Made by a program: the position numbers and the translations under genes. Source: Niabella sp. (lineage in GTDB: Bacteria; Bacteroidota; Bacteroidia; Chitinophagales; Chitinophagaceae). From it: DNA of 64,000 nt. The notes below the pieces were generated by a model. That model saw only the letters and a list, made by a program, of their open reading frames with translations, did not search any database and was not told where the DNA came from. The stretch lies in NCBI GenBank assembly GCA_017744795.1, contig JAGIAQ010000003.1, positions 33,335 through 97,334 of the forward strand, read 5' to 3'. Shown here piece after piece: positions 44,224 to 52,214 of this stretch; positions within the stretch are counted from its first letter, which is position 1, and every line of letters starts with the position of its first letter.

Positions 44224-44676
44224 TTACAATGCTATTTTCATTACTAATTTTTTAATCGTTCCGTCGCCGATCATAGGTGCATGCACATCCTCCGGAAAGA
44301 AGATAACAAACTGTCCCGGTTGCAGTGTAAAGTACATATCCGGTGCGTCTTTAAAAAACTGCACGTCCTTTTCAGGATTATAATCGCCGTTCGGCGTTTT
44401 GCAGTCGGGACGGGGCTTCCAGCCGATCTGCTCCGTACCACCGATCACATACTGAATATCAATAAACTGGTTATGACATTCAAACTTCTCCAGCGCTGTT
44501 TCCTGTTTTTTGCCCGGCGCTTCCGATACAATTGCTTTAACCGCATTTTCTTCCACGATATAAGTGCCGCTTTCCGTGTTTAAAAGATCCGTCTGACGCA
44601 TATAGTCGAACGCCTTTTTAAACAAAGGGTGCAAGATCTCATAGCGGGCTGCGTTATTTAAAGTAGCTATTATCAT
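44224..44676 (-). CDS. YhcH/YjgK/YiaL family protein
   Basis: 150 residues of the DUF386 beta-barrel family. Conserved stretches are ECHNQFIDIQYVIGGTEQIGW and FVIFFPEDVHAPMIG, whose histidines and acidic residues are thought to bind a metal. Family members recur in uronate and sialic acid gene clusters and may act as anomerases or isomerases on sugar acids; the exact reaction is not established. Its place between kdgK and eda suggests a role in the pectin route. Confidence 0.9.
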   Translation of the reverse strand: MIIATLNNAARYEILHPLFKKAFDYMRQTDLLNTESGTYIVEENAVKAIVSEAPGKKQETALEKFECHNQFIDIQYVIGGTEQIGWKPRPDCKTPNGDYNPEKDVQFFKDAPDMYFTLQPGQFVIFFPEDVHAPMIGDGTIKKLVMKIAL

Positions 44677-44721
44677 GGAAACTGTAAAATAAGAAATAAT
44701 AAATGAGGAATGTAAAAGGCA

Positions 44722-45747
44722 TTAGCGTTGAACGCGTCCGCTGGCATCCCCTTTTATCAGGCCTTTTACGTCGCTTAAAGTAGCGTGGTTTAAATCGCCG
44801 GGGATGGTATGTTTTAATGCAGATGCAGCTACACCAAATTCTGCGGCATCCGCCATGCTCATACCGGTTACCAATCCGTAAATTAATCCGCTGGCAAAGC
44901 TGTCGCCGCTGCCCACGCGGTCCACAATACGCACATTGTATTTTTTGGTATGATAGAACTCCGAGCCATCCGATACGAGGGCGCTCCAACCGTTATCGCT
45001 GGCGCTATAGCTTTCGCGCAAAGAAGAAGCGATGTATTTAAAATCAAACTTCTCTTTCATCTGGCGGATCACATCTTTATAACCTTCCAGGTTCAGTTCC
45101 CCTTTGGTAATATCGGTGTCTTTTGCTTTAAAGCCCAGTGTGGTTTCCGCATCTTCTTCGTTCCCGATACACACATCCACATACTTACACAGCTCGCTCA
45201 TCACTTCACGGGCTTTTTCCTTGCTCCATAATTTTTTACGGTAGTTCAGGTCAATACTCGTGGTAATACCTTTTGCTTTCGCAGCTTTCAAAGCAGCTTC
45301 GGTTAAGGCTGCTGCTTTATCACTCAGTGCCGGGGTAATACCGGTGGTGTGGAACCAATCGGCACCCTCCAGTATTTTGTCAAAATCAAATTCGCTGGCG
45401 TCCGCATCTGCGATGGAGGCACCTGCGCGGTCGTAGATCACTTGTGAAGCGCGCATGGAAGCACCGGTTTCCAGGAAGTAGATCCCCAGCCGCTCGCCAC
45501 CGCGTGCTACGAAATCGGTGTTCACACCATAGCGTCTTAAATGGTTAATAGCAGCCTGGCCAATCGCATTGTCCGGTACTTTTGACACAAACGATCCGTC
45601 CAATCCATAGTTGCAAAGCGCCACCGCCACATTCGCTTCCCCGCCACCGTAGGTAACGTCAAAGGAATCGGACTGAACAAAACGTTCAAAGCCGGGGGTG
45701 GACAGACGTAACATTATTTCTCCGAGTGTAACAACTTTCTTAGACAT
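44722..45747 (-). CDS. kdgK: 2-keto-3-deoxygluconate kinase (PfkB family)
   Basis: 341 residues. The PfkB family features are GGGEANVAVALCNYG near the N-terminus and the C-terminal anion hole with catalytic Asp in DRVGSGDSFASGLIYG. It is placed between kduI and eda, the enzymes before and after KDG phosphorylation, which makes KdgK the natural call. Sequence alone would only say sugar kinase. Confidence 0.88.
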   Translation of the reverse strand: MSKKVVTLGEIMLRLSTPGFERFVQSDSFDVTYGGGEANVAVALCNYGLDGSFVSKVPDNAIGQAAINHLRRYGVNTDFVARGGERLGIYFLETGASMRASQVIYDRAGASIADADASEFDFDKILEGADWFHTTGITPALSDKAAALTEAALKAAKAKGITTSIDLNYRKKLWSKEKAREVMSELCKYVDVCIGNEEDAETTLGFKAKDTDITKGELNLEGYKDVIRQMKEKFDFKYIASSLRESYSASDNGWSALVSDGSEFYHTKKYNVRIVDRVGSGDSFASGLIYGLVTGMSMADAAEFGVAASALKHTIPGDLNHATLSDVKGLIKGDASGRVQR

Positions 45748-45754
45748 GTAATTA

Positions 45755-45843
45755 ATTTGAAAATTCGATGATTTGAAAATTTGAAAATCAATAGCTCCGG
45801 AGCCGATGGTTTTTCATTCACCATTGACTATTCACTATTGACT
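45755..45843. repeat. Simple repeats in the kdgK-kduI spacer
   Basis: Three TTTGAAAAT-type units (45755-45793), a CTCCGGAG palindrome and a run of CATTGACTATTCACTATTGA units up to the kduI stop codon. Positions 45818-45839 are identical, on the opposite strand, to the left arm of the hairpin between rpsR and rplI (24387-24408). Confidence 0.6.
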
Positions 45844-46672
45844 ACTTCAACGTTGGCACGGGCGCAGGATCCATATCTGTATACTGCTTATTCTCTCCGG
45901 CCATGCCCCAGATAAATCCGTAATTGGAAGTACCACAACCAAAGTGCATGCTCCAGGGCGGAGAAATAACCGCTTCGTTATTCTTCATGATAATATGGCG
46001 CGTTTGCTGCGGTTCACCCATCATGTGAAACAGGCGCTGGTCTTCCGGCAAGTCAAAATAATAATAAATTTCCGTTCTGCGGGTGTGGGTATGCGGCGGC
46101 ACAGAATTCCATACGCAGCCCGTTTCCAAAACGGTAAGACCCATCACCAACTGGCAGCTCTGAACTCCCTCTTCGTGAATATACTTATATATGGTTCTTT
46201 TATTCGATGTTGTAATATCGCCCAGGCTCACCGGCGTAGCCTGCTCCTTGGTATATTTTGTAGTGGGATATTCTTTATGAGCCGGTGCAGATAAAATATA
46301 AAACAACGCGGGATCTTTTTTCCCGGCGCTGCTAAAGCTTACCTTTTTTGCACCCCGTCCTATATACAGGCAATCTTTTTTACCCAGGGCATATTTTTTA
46401 CCATCAACCGTTATAACACCATTGCCGCCCACATTGATCACGCCCATTTCCCTGCGCTGCAGGAAAAATTCCGACTTTAATTCCTCTTCATTTTTTAATA
46501 CAACTGCCTTTGCAACGGGTTTTACGCCTCCAACGATCAGGCGGTCGTAAATGCTGTATACCAATGTCAGCTTATCCTGCTGCATCAGGTTCTCCACCAA
46601 AAAACTTTCACGCAACTGTTCCGTGGTCATGGTTTTTGTTTCCGCCGGACTGTGCTCATACCGTAATTCCAT
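45842..46672 (-). CDS. kduI: 5-dehydro-4-deoxy-D-glucuronate isomerase
   Basis: 276 residues, a two-cupin zinc enzyme. MELRYEHSPAETKTMTTEQL and the zinc-binding PPHTHTRRTEIYYYFDLPE and PPWSMHFGCGT are characteristic. It isomerises 5-keto-4-deoxyuronate to 2,5-diketo-3-deoxygluconate in the cytoplasm. kduD follows upstream of it in the same operon (43 nt apart), in the usual pairing. Confidence 0.97.
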   Translation of the reverse strand: MELRYEHSPAETKTMTTEQLRESFLVENLMQQDKLTLVYSIYDRLIVGGVKPVAKAVVLKNEEELKSEFFLQRREMGVINVGGNGVITVDGKKYALGKKDCLYIGRGAKKVSFSSAGKKDPALFYILSAPAHKEYPTTKYTKEQATPVSLGDITTSNKRTIYKYIHEEGVQSCQLVMGLTVLETGCVWNSVPPHTHTRRTEIYYYFDLPEDQRLFHMMGEPQQTRHIIMKNNEAVISPPWSMHFGCGTSNYGFIWGMAGENKQYTDMDPAPVPTLK

Positions 46673-46715
46673 TTCTATTTCTGATTTGATATTTCTAATT
46701 TCTTATTTCACATTT

Positions 46716-47468
46716 CTACCGGCCCATCCATCCACCGTCCACGGTCAGGATCGTTCCGTGCACGTAACTGCCGGCATCGGAGGCCAGGAATACGGTGGGT
46801 CCCGCAAAATCTTCCGGTGTGCCCCAGCGGCCGGCCGGGATGCGGTCCAGGATCGATTTACTGCGATCGGCATCTTCCCGCAGCGCCTGTGTATTGTCCG
46901 TAGCGATGTATCCCGGGGCAATGCCGTTCACATTCACTCCTTTTGACGCCCATTCATTCGCCAGCGCTTTTACCAGGCTGCTCAGGGCGCCTTTACTTGC
47001 TGCATAGCCGGGTACGTTGATACCTCCCTGGAAACTTAATAAGGAGCAGGTAAAAATAATTTTACCGCCGCCACTTTCAATCATGTGCCTGCCAAACTCC
47101 CGCGCCAATATAAACGGGGTATCCAGATTAATGGAAATAACGCTATCCCAATATTCATCAGGATGCTCGGCAGCCGGTTTCCGCATAATGGTACCTGCAT
47201 TGTTAACCAGGATATCGATCCGCTCATTTTCTGCCAGCACCTGTTTTATGAACGCATATACATTATTGCGATCCGAAGCATCCATTTTATAGTGCTTGAA
47301 ATTTCTGCCCAGTTTTTTTACTTCGGTTTCAATTTCAGATCCGGCCTCCACGCTGCGGGCGGCTACAATAATATCTGCACCGGCACGGGCCAAACCCAGC
47401 GCCATTCCTTTCCCAATCCCTTTATTACCTCCCGTAACCAAGGCAGTTTTGCCTGTAAGATCAAACAT
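46716..47468 (-). CDS. kduD: 2-deoxy-D-gluconate 3-dehydrogenase (KduD)
   Basis: 250 residues, a short-chain dehydrogenase. The NAD-binding motif is TGGNKGIGKGMALGL (13-27), then NNAG, the catalytic Ser in TCSLLSFQGG, YAASKGAL and the end LTVDGGW. It reduces 2,5-diketo-3-deoxygluconate to KDG. SDR motifs alone would not fix the substrate; adjacency to kduI and the YAASKGALSSLVKALANEWA stretch support KduD. Confidence 0.95.
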   Translation of the reverse strand: MFDLTGKTALVTGGNKGIGKGMALGLARAGADIIVAARSVEAGSEIETEVKKLGRNFKHYKMDASDRNNVYAFIKQVLAENERIDILVNNAGTIMRKPAAEHPDEYWDSVISINLDTPFILAREFGRHMIESGGGKIIFTCSLLSFQGGINVPGYAASKGALSSLVKALANEWASKGVNVNGIAPGYIATDNTQALREDADRSKSILDRIPAGRWGTPEDFAGPTVFLASDAGSYVHGTILTVDGGWMGR

Positions 47469-47538
47469 CCTTTCTTTTATTTATAGTTCATTGTTTATAG
47501 TTCATGGTCATAGCCCATGAACTATGAGCTATTATCTA

Positions 47539-48954
47539 TTAACTATTCGCTGCCCCAAAACCAAAATATTCATTTGCGTTGTTGAAACAGATATCCTGGA
47601 TCACTTTTCCGGCCCATTCAATATCGGGGGGAAGTTCGCCATTTTCGATATCGTTTCCAAACAAATTACACAATATTCTTCTGAAATATTCATGCCGCGG
47701 GAAAGAGAGAAAGCTCCTTGAATCAGTAAGCATACCCACGAAATGGCTGATCAGTCCCATATTTGACAGGGCGTTCATTTGCTCGATCATGCCGTTTTTC
47801 TGATCAAGAAACCACCATCCGGAACCCCATTGCACTTTTCCGGCAATGGTTCCGTCGTTAAAGTTGCCGGTCATTGTTGCAAACAGCTCGTTGTCTGCAG
47901 GATTCAGGTTGTATAAGATCGTTTTTGCCAGCCGGTCATTCTTTTCCAGTCCGTTCAGGAATTTAGACAAGGCCCTGCCCTGAGAGAAATCCCCGATGGA
48001 ATCCCAGCCTGTATCCGGGCCCAGTTTTGAAAGCAGGCGGGAATTATTATTGCGCAAGGCGCCCAGGTGGTACTGCTGTACCCAGCCTTTTTCATGATCC
48101 CGTTCGGCAAACCATACCAGCATCGCCGATCTGAACTGCACCTGCTCCTCCGCGTTCAATGCCTGACCGCTAAAGATCTTATTAAATATGGCGCGGATCT
48201 CCGCTTCTGTATAATCCGCTGCATCAATATATTCCAGTCCGTGGTCCGACACCGAGCAACCCATTTCCGCAAAGAAGTCGTGCCGGTTTTTCAAGGCCTG
48301 CAAATAAGTGTCCAGATCTTTGATGGAAGTATTGGCCGCAGCTTCTAATTTTTTCAGGTACGCTGCAAAGGCTTCCGGAGAGGCAACATTCATGGCATTA
48401 TCCGGCCGGAAGGCAGGGCGTACCGGTATTTCAAAGCCTTCCGCTTTAATTTGCTGATGAAACTCAAGCGAATCTGTTGGATCATCGGTGGTACAAACCA
48501 CTTTCACATTCATTTTACGCAGGAGATTGCGCACACTGTATTCTTTACTGCTGATCTTATCAGAAGCATCTTTATAAATAGCGGCTCCGCTATTGCCGTT
48601 CAAAATTTCATCAATCCCAAAATAGCGTTTCAATTCCAGGTGCGTCCAGTGGTAAAGCGGATTACGCATTGTGTAGGGAACCGTTTCCGCCCATTTCAAG
48701 AATTTCTCTTCGTCTGTAGCATCGCCGGTAACATAGCGCTCATTAATTCCATGGGTGCGCATGGCCCGCCATTTGTAGTGATCACCATAGAGCCAGGCCT
48801 GCGTTATATTTTTAAATTGTGCGTCTTCCGCTATCTGCTGCGGAAGCAGGTGACAATGATAATCGATTATGGGCATTTGTTTGGCATACTCATGGTACAA
48901 ACGCTCCGCTGTTTTTGTTTCTAACAGGAAGTTATCATCTAAAAACTGTTTCAT
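47539..48954 (-). CDS. uxaC: Uronate (glucuronate/galacturonate) isomerase
   Basis: 471 residues. MKQFLDDNFLLETKTAERLY, IDYHCHLLPQQIAED (metal-binding HCH), LKRYFGIDEILNG, CTTDDPTDSLEFH and DSRSFLSFPRHEYFRRILC are conserved through the UxaC family of the amidohydrolase superfamily. It isomerises galacturonate to tagaturonate and glucuronate to fructuronate. Its C-terminal codons run into a simple repeat in the 70-nt gap before kduD. Confidence 0.96.
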   Translation of the reverse strand: MKQFLDDNFLLETKTAERLYHEYAKQMPIIDYHCHLLPQQIAEDAQFKNITQAWLYGDHYKWRAMRTHGINERYVTGDATDEEKFLKWAETVPYTMRNPLYHWTHLELKRYFGIDEILNGNSGAAIYKDASDKISSKEYSVRNLLRKMNVKVVCTTDDPTDSLEFHQQIKAEGFEIPVRPAFRPDNAMNVASPEAFAAYLKKLEAAANTSIKDLDTYLQALKNRHDFFAEMGCSVSDHGLEYIDAADYTEAEIRAIFNKIFSGQALNAEEQVQFRSAMLVWFAERDHEKGWVQQYHLGALRNNNSRLLSKLGPDTGWDSIGDFSQGRALSKFLNGLEKNDRLAKTILYNLNPADNELFATMTGNFNDGTIAGKVQWGSGWWFLDQKNGMIEQMNALSNMGLISHFVGMLTDSRSFLSFPRHEYFRRILCNLFGNDIENGELPPDIEWAGKVIQDICFNNANEYFGFGAANS

Positions 48955-48982
48955 TTACCGTTGGCTGATTTATATACTGTAG

Positions 48983-49026
48983 CTGAAGTGTGCGACGCAA
49001 GAATGCTGATAGCAGCACTACAGCCT
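48983..49026 (+). repeat. Dispersed repeat (GCTGATAGCAGC family), copy 2
   Basis: GCTGAAGTGTGCGACGCAAG followed by AATGCTGATAGCAGCACTAC fills the uxaA-uxaC spacer. It is close to the sequence upstream of trpD (3434-3477, opposite strand). Confidence 0.75.
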
Positions 49027-49040
49027 GGTTACAAAAAAAA

Positions 49041-50690
49041 TTACAGGCTCACCCCTCTTTTCCAGGGGATGAAGTCATCCTGATTTAATAATACGGCTTT
49101 GGGAATTACTTCGCCACTGGCTGCCCTGATGCAATACTCCAGTATCTCTTCTCCCATTTCTTCAATTGTTTTTTCCCCGTCGATAATATCGCCGGTATTG
49201 ATATCGATGATATCGCTCATCCGGCGGGCAAGTGATGAATTAGTGGCCAATTTAATGGTTGGGCATACCGGGTTACCGGTGGGAGTTCCTAATCCTGTTG
49301 TGAACAAAATAAGGGTGGCGCCGGATGCCGCTTTTCCCGTTGTAGCCTCTACATCATTACCGGGTGTGCATACGAGGCTTAAACCGGGTTTAGTAGCAGG
49401 CTCCGTATAATCCAGCACATCCACTACGGGAGAAGTGCCGCCTTTTTTTGCTGCACCGGTGCTCTTAATCGCGTCCGTAATCAACCCGTCTTTTATATTG
49501 CCCGGAGAAGGATTCATAAAAAATCCTGACCCCACGCTGATGGCCTGGTCGTTGTAAGTGGTCATTAAGTGAATGAACTTACGTGCCGCTGCCTCATCAA
49601 TGGTGCGGTCGATCAGTTGCTGCTCGGCGCCGCATAATTCAGGGAATTCTGCCAGCAGTACTTTTGCGCCCAGGGCCGCCAAAAGATCGCTGGTATACCC
49701 CACGGCCGGGTTGGCGCTGATGCCACTGAAACCATCGCTGCCGCCGCATTTGACACCTACGGTCAACGCCGTTAGCGGAGCGGGTTGCCGCTCAATTTTA
49801 TTTGCTTCAATCAATCCCTCAAAGGTTTTGCGAATGGCATCACTTACCAGCTGCTCTTCGCTTTGCGATTGCTGCTGTTCAAAAACCAGCAGTGGTTTAT
49901 TGAAAGAAGGGTTTCTTAATTTGATATCTTCCAGCAATTGTTTGGTCTGCAGGTTCTGACAACCCAGGCTCAGGATCGTAACCCCGGCCACGTTGGGATG
50001 ATCGGCGTAGGCTGCCAGCAATTTGCTTAGCACGCCGGCATCCTGGCGGGTACCGCCGCAGCCTCCCTGGTGGTTCAGGAATTTAATACCGTCTATATTT
50101 TTAAACAGCCGTCCCTCGCCATTGCCCGCACCCGCAGGAAGCGCGTTGAGCGTCAGGTTAGAAAGATCTTCATTATTTTTAAAAGCCTCAACCAGATGAT
50201 GTGTATATTTTTTATACTTGCTGGTTACGGCATACCCCAGTTCATTATGCAGTGCTTCCCGGATCACATCCAGATTCCGGTTTTCACAGAACACCGTGGG
50301 CATAAACAGCCAGTAGTTAGCCGTGCCCACTTTTCCGTCGGCACGGTGATAGCCGTTAAACGTGCGGTCTTTAAACCGGGAAACATCCGGCGGCGTCCAG
50401 GTATAATGATAGGGCCGGTACTCAAACGGATCGGCCGCGTGTTTGGTATTGGCAGTGGTCATGCGCCCGCCAGCAGGTATGTGTTCCTGGGCTTTCCCCA
50501 CTAATACGCCATACATAATGATCTCGTCACCGGCGTGCATATCATTCATAAAGAACTTATGCTTTGCGGGAATATCTTCCGTCAAAACGTATGCTTTACC
50601 ATCGTACGTAACTTCCTGGCCTTTTTTAAGATCCTGCAGGGCTACAATTACATTATCCTTTGGATGAACTTTTAAAACTATTCTTTGCAT
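49041..50690 (-). CDS. uxaA: Altronate dehydratase
   Basis: 549 residues. An N-terminal SAF domain (about 1-95; VLKVHPKDNVIVALQDLKKG) is joined to the large dehydratase domain with GYHRADGKVGTANYWLFMPT, HQGGCGGTRQD, LGCQNLQTKQL, VGVKCGGSDGFSGISANPAVG and a conserved SGATLILFTTGLGTPTGNP. It dehydrates D-altronate to KDG and needs a divalent metal, probably held by the conserved cysteines. It is separated by 1 nt from uxaB. Confidence 0.96.
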   Translation of the reverse strand: MQRIVLKVHPKDNVIVALQDLKKGQEVTYDGKAYVLTEDIPAKHKFFMNDMHAGDEIIMYGVLVGKAQEHIPAGGRMTTANTKHAADPFEYRPYHYTWTPPDVSRFKDRTFNGYHRADGKVGTANYWLFMPTVFCENRNLDVIREALHNELGYAVTSKYKKYTHHLVEAFKNNEDLSNLTLNALPAGAGNGEGRLFKNIDGIKFLNHQGGCGGTRQDAGVLSKLLAAYADHPNVAGVTILSLGCQNLQTKQLLEDIKLRNPSFNKPLLVFEQQQSQSEEQLVSDAIRKTFEGLIEANKIERQPAPLTALTVGVKCGGSDGFSGISANPAVGYTSDLLAALGAKVLLAEFPELCGAEQQLIDRTIDEAAARKFIHLMTTYNDQAISVGSGFFMNPSPGNIKDGLITDAIKSTGAAKKGGTSPVVDVLDYTEPATKPGLSLVCTPGNDVEATTGKAASGATLILFTTGLGTPTGNPVCPTIKLATNSSLARRMSDIIDINTGDIIDGEKTIEEMGEEILEYCIRAASGEVIPKAVLLNQDDFIPWKRGVSL

Positions 50691-50691
50691 T

Positions 50692-52212
50692 TTATTTTAC
50701 CTCCGTTGCTGCAAATTTATTTAATGTGACAATAGCACCATCGTTTATTAATGCTAACAGCCAGTATTTTGTTTGTTCCGCAAAACCCGGGATCGCGTTC
50801 AGATCCTCACCCCACAGCTCCGTATTGGCCAAAGCGGCATCGACCAGTTGTTCGGGATCATTTTCCCGCCACAGGGCCGACAGTACAGGGGCTTTATCAT
50901 CATTGAGCGTGAGCGCTGTTCCATTGCCGTTGTACACAAACTGATCACCGCGCTGCTCTGTTTTCATAAACAACAGATAGGCTGCAAAACCCAGTGCCAT
51001 TGCGGAGGCTTCGGGCTTATTGGCTGTGTAAAACGCCCGGATCAACGGCAGGTTACGCATCTTCATTTTTGACGTAAACGCAAAGCTGATGCTGATCCAT
51101 TTATGATCCAGGTAGGGGTTTTTAAACCGTTCGATCACTTTATCGGAAAAGGCGTAGGATTCCTCCAGGGGAATTCCTTTTTGCTCCAGCACAACAGCGA
51201 TCTCTTTTTTGGTTAATTCCTGAACGTAGCTCTCAAAGGCTTCGTCCGCCATGGCTTCTTTAACCGTTTCAAAACCTGCCAGTATTGCCAGTCCGCAGGA
51301 CAAAGTGTGCGTCCCGTTCAATAAACGCAATTTCAGTTCCCTGAACTTTTCAATATCAGGAGCGATCACCACACCGTCGTCCACTTTTGCGAACGATAAG
51401 ACCTCTTTTACTTTTTCGCTTCCCGATTCTATTGCCCAGAGGCGAAAGACCTCGCTCATGAATTTAAGATCGTCCTGGTAACCCAGGATCTCTGTGGTTG
51501 CCTGCTCATCAGCTGCTTCCAGCTTACCGGGAACGATACGATCCACCAGGGAGCTGCAGAAATCATTTTTGGTTTCGATCCAGTTGGTAAAAGCACTGCC
51601 CAGGTTATTTTGCTGTGCCAGATCCAGGATGATCGCTTTTAATTTTTTACCGTTATCCACGATCAGTTCCGTGGGCACAATAACAAGGCCCGGCGCTTCC
51701 GTTCCGCCCAGTGTTTTAAACCGTTCGTATAAAACGGCCAGCAATTTACCCGGGAATGATGCCGGCGGTGCGTCGGTTATTTTGTCACTGCTGGAGACAA
51801 TACCCAGCTCTGTTGTGTTCGATATAACTACCTGCAATGCAGGGCTGACGGCCACTTCAAGAATGCTGTTCCATGCTGTCTTTGCAGAAAGCACACGGCT
51901 AACAGCGGCATTGATCACGTATCCTTCAATGACCTTTCCGTTTTCCAGCCCGCGCACACATTGCGTATACAGTCCATCCTGTGCGGCAAACGCATCGGTT
52001 CCGCCGGAATCAGTCGATTTTACGATCACGATCCGGCCATTGAACACCCCTTGTTTGTTGGCTTTGTCTATAAAATAATCTGGTAAGCCTCTCAGCAAAA
52101 CGCCGGTTCCAAATTGTAATACTTTCTCCGGAAGTCCGAACACCTCTTCACCGGGCAGGGCAATGGGCGCTTTGGAATTTATTGCTGATAAGCTGGTTTT
52201 TGAAAGCTGCAT
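50692..52212 (-). CDS. uxaB: Tagaturonate reductase (altronate oxidoreductase)
   Basis: 506 residues from the ATG at 52212 (MQLSKTSLSAINSK). A TTG two codons further up would overlap the previous stop. It belongs to the mannitol dehydrogenase family: LQFGTGVLLRGLPDYFIDKA is the NAD-binding start, and KLRLLNGTHTLSCGLAILAG is the catalytic-helix region. It reduces tagaturonate to altronate with NADH. It lies 2 nt after the GH105 gene and 1 nt before uxaA. Confidence 0.94.
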   Translation of the reverse strand: MQLSKTSLSAINSKAPIALPGEEVFGLPEKVLQFGTGVLLRGLPDYFIDKANKQGVFNGRIVIVKSTDSGGTDAFAAQDGLYTQCVRGLENGKVIEGYVINAAVSRVLSAKTAWNSILEVAVSPALQVVISNTTELGIVSSSDKITDAPPASFPGKLLAVLYERFKTLGGTEAPGLVIVPTELIVDNGKKLKAIILDLAQQNNLGSAFTNWIETKNDFCSSLVDRIVPGKLEAADEQATTEILGYQDDLKFMSEVFRLWAIESGSEKVKEVLSFAKVDDGVVIAPDIEKFRELKLRLLNGTHTLSCGLAILAGFETVKEAMADEAFESYVQELTKKEIAVVLEQKGIPLEESYAFSDKVIERFKNPYLDHKWISISFAFTSKMKMRNLPLIRAFYTANKPEASAMALGFAAYLLFMKTEQRGDQFVYNGNGTALTLNDDKAPVLSALWRENDPEQLVDAALANTELWGEDLNAIPGFAEQTKYWLLALINDGAIVTLNKFAATEVK

Positions 52213-52214
52213 TA

